A stretch of 64,000 bases of DNA from Nereocystis luetkeana (taxonomy: Eukaryota > Sar > Phaeophyceae > Laminariales > Laminariaceae), in contig JARUPZ010000002.1 in assembly GCA_031213475.1 (NCBI GenBank), positions 7,984,830-8,048,829 of the forward strand, read 5' to 3'. Positions 59,488 to 64,000 of this stretch are shown here, piece after piece; within the stretch, counting starts at the first letter, position 1; each line of letters starts with the position of its first letter. A program made the translations under genes and the position numbers. The notes beneath the pieces are model-generated. The model was not told the origin of the DNA. It saw only the letters and a program-made list of their open reading frames with translations, and did no database searches.

Positions 59488-60702
59488 TCAATCGACGTGC
59501 CTCCCTCGCCCTCCACCGCCGACCTGTCCCCCCCGCCCTCCCCCTCTAGCGCCCCCTCCTCTAAAGAGAGGCATGAGGCCCCCGTTAGCGCCCACTTCCG
59601 ACACCCCGGCCCTACCCCAAACGGTCCGCTTTGCGCCCCGCCCCCGCTTTGCTCCGACGGTAGACCCGGAGGCGACGTAGGACAGGACGCCGGCGCTGCC
59701 GAGAAGCCAGGGGCGCGTGCCGAGGGTGAGCCCTTCCGAGACGGACAGGGAGAGCACGAGGAGATTGAACCCCGCCGAGGCCATGAAAGCTGTCGCCACC
59801 GGCCTGTGTTTGTTTTGTCGCCGTTGTTGTTGAAAGTGTTCATAGCGTATACACGTATCCATGTTTTGTTTTGGGGTACGGGGGGGGGGGTTGTGTGTAT
59901 TCGGTACATATGCGTCACACCCATCGTGTGGTTGGATATTATGGCGACCGCGGGCGCGGGAGGAGTGGGGTGGAAGCGGGGGCAGAGGCAGGGGGGGGCC
60001 AGGGCGGGAGGAAGGGGGAAGGCGGGGAAGGTGAGGGGGGGCGTTAGGGGGGTGTACCCGATATCATGCATGGCCGTAGTCGTATGACCATAGACCCTCG
60101 CATCTCTACAATGCCGGGGCGGAGCACGTCGGGTGTTCACCGACCAGGCGGGCATTGCTTGCACCAAGCGTGAAGCGCCGTGAGGTATCCGGCGAGTCGA
60201 ACGAAGGTTAAGAGGGTGGAAAAAAGGCAAAAACACAACAAAACACACAGTAGTAGCACTAGCTGTAGTATATACATAGCCGAACACCGCGCGCACGGCC
60301 CACGAAGCACCGCTCCAAACCAAAACAAAATCATCCGAGTATACAAAAAAAAAAAAACGTCGGTTTGACCTTCCGCCCGTCAGGCGTGCATGCTCCCTGC
60401 CCACAACGACCCCTTCCTCCAACCCTTTCACGCGCGCACGCCTCGCCCCGCCCCGCCCCGCCTCGCAAAGCGCGTCGCAAGCGCGTCGCAAACGCCTTGA
60501 AAACGCCAAGCTCCGCCTCACAAACGAGACAACATCCGCACCTGTGCTGCAGCTGCCGCCTAGCCGCCAGCAACATCCCGGCGACCACGGTCAGCAAGAA
60601 CCCGCACCAGAGGGCCAGACTGACGAGCCACCGCCTGCCCCTCGTGTTCCTCCGATAGTTCGCTCGCGCCTTGGCCTCGATCTTTCTAGCCTTGTTGGCC
60701 AT
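59488..60702 (-). CDS. Candidate small membrane protein (two or more exons)
   Basis: Two minus-strand exons fit together: 60542-60743 (possible start ATG at 60702, MANKARKIEAKARANYRR) and 59803-59488. The donor CAGCACAG before GTGCGG and the acceptor ACAAACACAG keep phase 2, giving LQHR-PVATAF. The product (about 158 residues from that start) has a basic N-terminus, a membrane segment (LVSLALWCGFLLTVVAGMLL), then a hydrophobic pair (AFMASAGFNLLVLSL and RPWLLGSAGVLSYVAS) and a Gly/Arg-rich tail. The last part vaguely recalls the C-terminal region of PEX11 peroxisome proteins, but this is weak. An upstream acceptor-like CTCCGCAG at about 60744 leaves open additional 5' exons. Confidence 0.4.
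60050..60190 (-). repeat. Dispersed repeat, copy 2 (partner at 31560-31735)
   Basis: In reverse complement it reads CACGGCGCTTCACGCTTGG, GTGCAAGCAATG, CCCGACGTGCTCC, CCCGGCATTGTAG, GATGCGAGGGTCTATGGTCA and CATGCATGA. It sits within the intron of the candidate membrane-protein gene. Confidence 0.75.
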
Positions 60703-61512
60703 TAGGTCGCCGTCAAAACACCTCGCCGGCTCGAACGACGGCGCTGCGGAGTAGCGCAGGGGAGCCAGCGAAAATAAGGAGGTCGATTGTGACACCTGTT
60801 GTTTTGCGGGAGGGCGGGCGGGCGGGTGGGTGGGTGGGTGGGTGGGGAGGAGAACGGCGTAAACAAAACAAAATTATGAAAAAAAAAGTGGGAGCAAAAC
60901 TAAGCCACACCAAAATCCGAACCGAACTAAACTCAAACCACAACCACAACCAACCAGAAAAACAAACAAACAACTAACCAAACGAACCAACCGACAACCT
61001 AAAATCAAAAGCCTAAAATCGAAACGACACCGCACGAAAGTAAAAAAAAAGGACAAGAAAAAACGAAAAAACGAAAAAATGAATGTCGCAGGTCCGAAGA
61101 CGTGGTGACCAACATCGGCCCGCCACGTGAACAGAAAAGAACACACACAACCATTATGACACCCACGCATACATACGGCAAAGGCAAAATACAATTCCCA
61201 TCAACAAACGTTCCCCATCGTTCAAACGTTTCGTACGCCGCGTCCGTCCATGTCTATCGCGGTATTCCTACGCAACCGGTGACGACATAAGCGCCTCCAC
61301 CTCCCCCGTCACACGCTTCCGCCGTCTCGCCACCCACCCCTGGACCGTGGGACGCCCCTACTTAGACACCTGGTCTGCCAAAAACATATCGCGCTACATA
61401 CCCTCACAGAGAGAATACTGGTATATCTACAGTAGTATGCTCGTATTATACGAGGACATATATATTTATATATAATATACGTATGTTCGTCAAATTTTCG
61501 TACTTTTGCCAA

Positions 61513-61620
61513 CTTTTCTCTTTGCAGGAGCACTTTTCGGCGAAACATTAAGTACTCGGACACGAGAAACCCGGCCAGACACATTGGTCTAGGCCTCGGC
61601 GCGATCCGTGCACTCTGAAG
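61513..61620 (-). CDS. Possible exon with a short hydrophobic segment
   Basis: The minus-strand frame from ATG 61584 reads MCLAGFLVSEYLMFRRK and continues with basic residues (LLQREKLAK). It may be an upstream exon of the membrane-protein gene, but I could not find a donor that keeps phase with 60743. Confidence 0.2.
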
Positions 61621-61639
61621 CGCGTGGCGGGCGGTCAAT

Positions 61640-62265
61640 TTTTTTTTTTCCGGCGGGAGTGGATCAGACGATTTCCCTGGTTTCAGTACGAGAGGCTTTA
61701 TTTTGTACGTACGTACCTCTGAAATGTCTTCATTTTTTTTGTCTTTCATGTACTCGTAGTACGTACCGGTACAATTTTTTGCGTCTGAACGCAACACACA
61801 ACACAGACAACAGACAACCCAATACAGCAGCAGAGCAGAGAACGTGGTTAACACCAGCTGCATACAGCACTACAACCCTGCCGTCCAGCAGCAGCAGCAG
61901 CACAGTGGTCAGCCACGGGCACGTGTGGCAGGTCTACATGCTGCTGTATGGCTGTGGCTATCTGCTTTTTCTGACCTGTTAGCCTTTTTTTAGAACACTA
62001 CACATCGTCGGATGGCAAGCATAATAATAATCATCCCGCAACAACACACCTCCCTCTCTGGCGCTGTGCGCGATCATGCGATAGTACAACATGTTGGGGC
62101 TGTTGCACACAGCAGTGCGACTCCGGCAACAGACACCAACACGAGCAGCGCAGAGAGCGTGCTGACTGACTGCTAACTACAGCATCAACAGTCGGCAATA
62201 CCATGCACGTGTGGTAGAGCCGCGCTGGACGGTAGATGGAGACTGTCTGTGCTTGCTGTGTCATA
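61640..62265. other. Intergenic, CAG-rich patches
   Basis: Short CAG runs near 61830 and 61888-61903; no gene recognised. Confidence 0.4.
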
Positions 62266-62440
62266 AGATGTCAGGAGACAGAATTTTTATCCCACGACGG
62301 AAAGCAAGTTTGCCTTGACACGCCTCGACCGACACCAAAATACTACTAGGTTTTAGTATGGAACACTCGGCCCTACACCCTTGACAGTTCACGTTTCGCC
62401 TTGATTGACATGTCTCCTGACATCTTTGGTGTGTGACGGC
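62266..62440 (+). repeat. Dispersed repeat, copy 2 (partner at 34630-34900)
   Basis: GATGTCAGGAGACAGAAT, AAGTTTGCCTTGACACG, GACACCAAAATACTACTAGG, GGCCCTACACCC and CGTTTCGCCTTGATTGACAT appear in the same order as in the 34 kb copy. Confidence 0.65.
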
Positions 62441-62455
62441 ACAAGTTGATTTCTA

Positions 62456-62475
62456 GTGCTGCTGCTGCTGCTGCT
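62456..62475. repeat. (CTG)n microsatellite
   Basis: A short run of six CTG triplets in non-coding DNA. Confidence 0.8.
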
Positions 62476-63336
62476 GAGGTGTGCTCTTCTTCTGCTTTGT
62501 TTTGCTATACACATAGATAGACAGCAGCAGAGCAGCAACAGTGAAGCAGTGGTGCGATGCTTGCAGCAGCGGAGAGGCCAGCAGTCAGCAAGTATGAGTC
62601 TGCGAGGACCTGTTGTTGCTCGTTGCTGTTGTCGTGTTGGCCGCTACACACCAGGCACACAGCTGCTTGCTCGGCTTGCTGAAGTCTGCAGGCACATTTT
62701 TTTTTTCTTGGTGTAAAAACTCTCATACCACCAGGTATAAAAATCATGTCATGTGTCATGTGCACTGTTAATACGTCATCCGCACAATCGTACGACGAAA
62801 AACTGGCTGCTGTTTACCCTACTACAGGTGTTGCTGCGGAACACTATGAATACGGGGCACTTTCTACCTACAGTATGGACAAGCCTGAGATTCTTATTGG
62901 GGCGCCATCTTGAAACAGCCTTGAGCATAGGCTTTTATATAGGATTTAGTGTAGAGTGCACCACTGAGCCGTTTTCTTAACCCAATTTTCTTAGCGTTCT
63001 CCAGAAAGTGAGCATTATGTTCTTATCCGGGACTTTCTTATTGGCGGGGCTATACTGCTGTACCAGGTATAGCAGTACCCGTGCTACCGGTACCGTCCTT
63101 TTTTATACCTGGTGTTAACTACAACTAAATAATGACACATTTCCGCAACAAACTTTATTAACAGCAGCAGTACAGCAGTTATGCCCTCATAAATGGGTGT
63201 GTGTGTTCTTCATATTAATAATGATGGGTGGGATGCAGTTCTAAACAGGTGTGCAGGTATATCATACTGGTATTATATTTTTTCGCTCTTGCGCCACTCC
63301 CCTAGGCACTTCCCGGAGGGGAACCTTGATAACATA
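62476..63336. other. Intergenic, nothing recognised
   Basis: Short ORFs only, with one exact TACCAGGTA at 63061 and near-matches at 62730 and 63104. Confidence 0.4.
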
Positions 63337-63341
63337 TATAA

Positions 63342-63344
<3 letters not shown>

Positions 63345-63402
<58 letters not shown>
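63345..63402. repeat. (TA)n microsatellite
   Basis: An uninterrupted TA run of about 29 units. The poly Tyr/Ile frames crossing it are artefacts. Confidence 0.97.
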
Positions 63403-63404
<2 letters not shown>

Positions 63405-63560
63405 ATCAGAACTAAATACGGTGTGTAAACGGAGATGTACTGTACCCTGGTAGTAATCAGAAACAAAAACGGTGTGTAAACATGGGGGTAGGTATATCGA
63501 TCACATCCAAACACGGTTGTGTAAACGTATCAGAACCAAATACGGTGCGTAAACACAAAC
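63403..63560. repeat. Degenerate tandem repeat with GGTGTGTAAAC
   Basis: Four units of about 30-60 bp share ATCAGAACYAAATACGGTG and GTGTAAAC, ending GGAGATG, ATGGGGGT or ACAGGGGGAT. It directly follows the TA run. Confidence 0.7.
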
Positions 63561-63758
63561 ACAGGGGGATGCCTGGTTTTCGGTCACACGGTGGGTTATG
63601 ATTCTTACTACATATGCCCACCCCGTGATAGGTTTAGTGGTGGCATGTACTGTAGCTTCCAACACTATCAAATAATCCAAACATCTTGACTTTACAAGTC
63701 CAAACCCGGAACCCCCCCCGACACACCCACCGAAACCAACACATCGTTTTCACGCACC

Positions 63759-63941
63759 CTACACCTTGGGGACGCATCTAATCACAGTAGCGGTGTGCAA
63801 AGTAACTTCTTGCAGATCCGGTCTGCGATTAGCTATGTGGTACACCCGTATCTTACCGCAGATGTCACCTCCACCCTCTTGGTGCTGTACGGCGCGCAAA
63901 AGGCCCACCGAAAACGGTCCGAACAAGCTTGAGAGATTCAC
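63759..63941 (-). CDS. Short ORF, possible partial gene
   Basis: A 60-codon minus frame (MNLSSLFGPFSVGLLRAVQH, then GKIRVYHIANRRPDLQEV) has fairly normal composition and is the only coding-like stretch at the right edge. No family recognised; it may be an exon fragment or a transposon remnant. Confidence 0.2.
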   Translation of the reverse strand: MNLSSLFGPFSVGLLRAVQHQEGGGDICGKIRVYHIANRRPDLQEVTLHTATVIRCVPKV

Positions 63942-64000
63942 TCGGGTTTTTAGAGGGCATGCCCTTTTTAGTAGCAGAAAATTGCATGCCCCGTCTGCCA

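Noticed and set aside
58676-59680. 334-codon plus-strand ORF
   Set aside because: Lys/Thr then Pro-rich low complexity across A-rich and C-rich tracts; no motif.
59484-60521. 345-codon minus-strand ORF
   Set aside because: It reads through a dispersed repeat and low-complexity DNA and conflicts with the better supported splice 60542/59803.

Overview
The window is nuclear DNA of a eukaryote, most likely a stramenopile and plausibly a filamentous brown alga. The evidence is GC-rich exons split by introns of 0.3 to 10 kb, two GC-AG introns, long repeat-filled non-coding stretches, two stramenopile-like beta-tubulin genes, and a predicted N-terminus of the heterokont plastid type (signal peptide followed by Phe). 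The species is an inference. There are no operons or bacterial features. All exon joins were made by eye from splice signals, reading phase and protein continuity.

Layout. 0-5 kb: CAG-rich degenerate repeats, a perfect 5 x 96 bp minisatellite and a composite repeat carrying a 1.6 kb fold-back insertion. 6.0-10.6 kb (+): a two-exon gene for a C1-domain plus VPS9-domain protein (candidate Rab5-family exchange factor). 13.4-21.2 kb (-): a four-exon gene with two calponin-homology (CH) domains and two calponin-like repeats (candidate actin binder); its 4.2 kb intron holds transposon remnants. 21.6-41.0 kb (+): a six-exon alpha/beta hydrolase of 320 residues spread over 19.4 kb; introns of 6.9 and 10.1 kb hold SINEs, inverted-repeat transposons, MITEs and a satellite-like array. 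42.5-48.9 kb (+): a five-exon ClpP protease gene, probably mitochondrial. 50.2-56.5 kb: two divergent beta-tubulin genes around a 333 bp shared upstream region. 59.5-60.7 kb (-): a candidate small membrane protein. The rest to 64 kb is low-complexity and repeat DNA.

The genes do not form one pathway. The tubulins and the CH protein are cytoskeletal, the C1-VPS9 protein suggests endosomal Rab signalling, and ClpP and the hydrolase are probably organellar.

Most unusual signals: (1) the odd-length palindrome TACCWGGTA occurs about 37 times, always outside assigned exons, where about 0.5 would be expected by chance; (2) the tubulin pair is homogenised over about 1.8 kb including intron 2, but exon 1, intron 1 and the last codons are not; (3) the tandem CH-domain gene is a visible internal duplication with conserved intron position and phase; (4) several small mobile-element families have multiple copies here, including one transposon copy with a MITE inserted and a second copy that shows the empty site.
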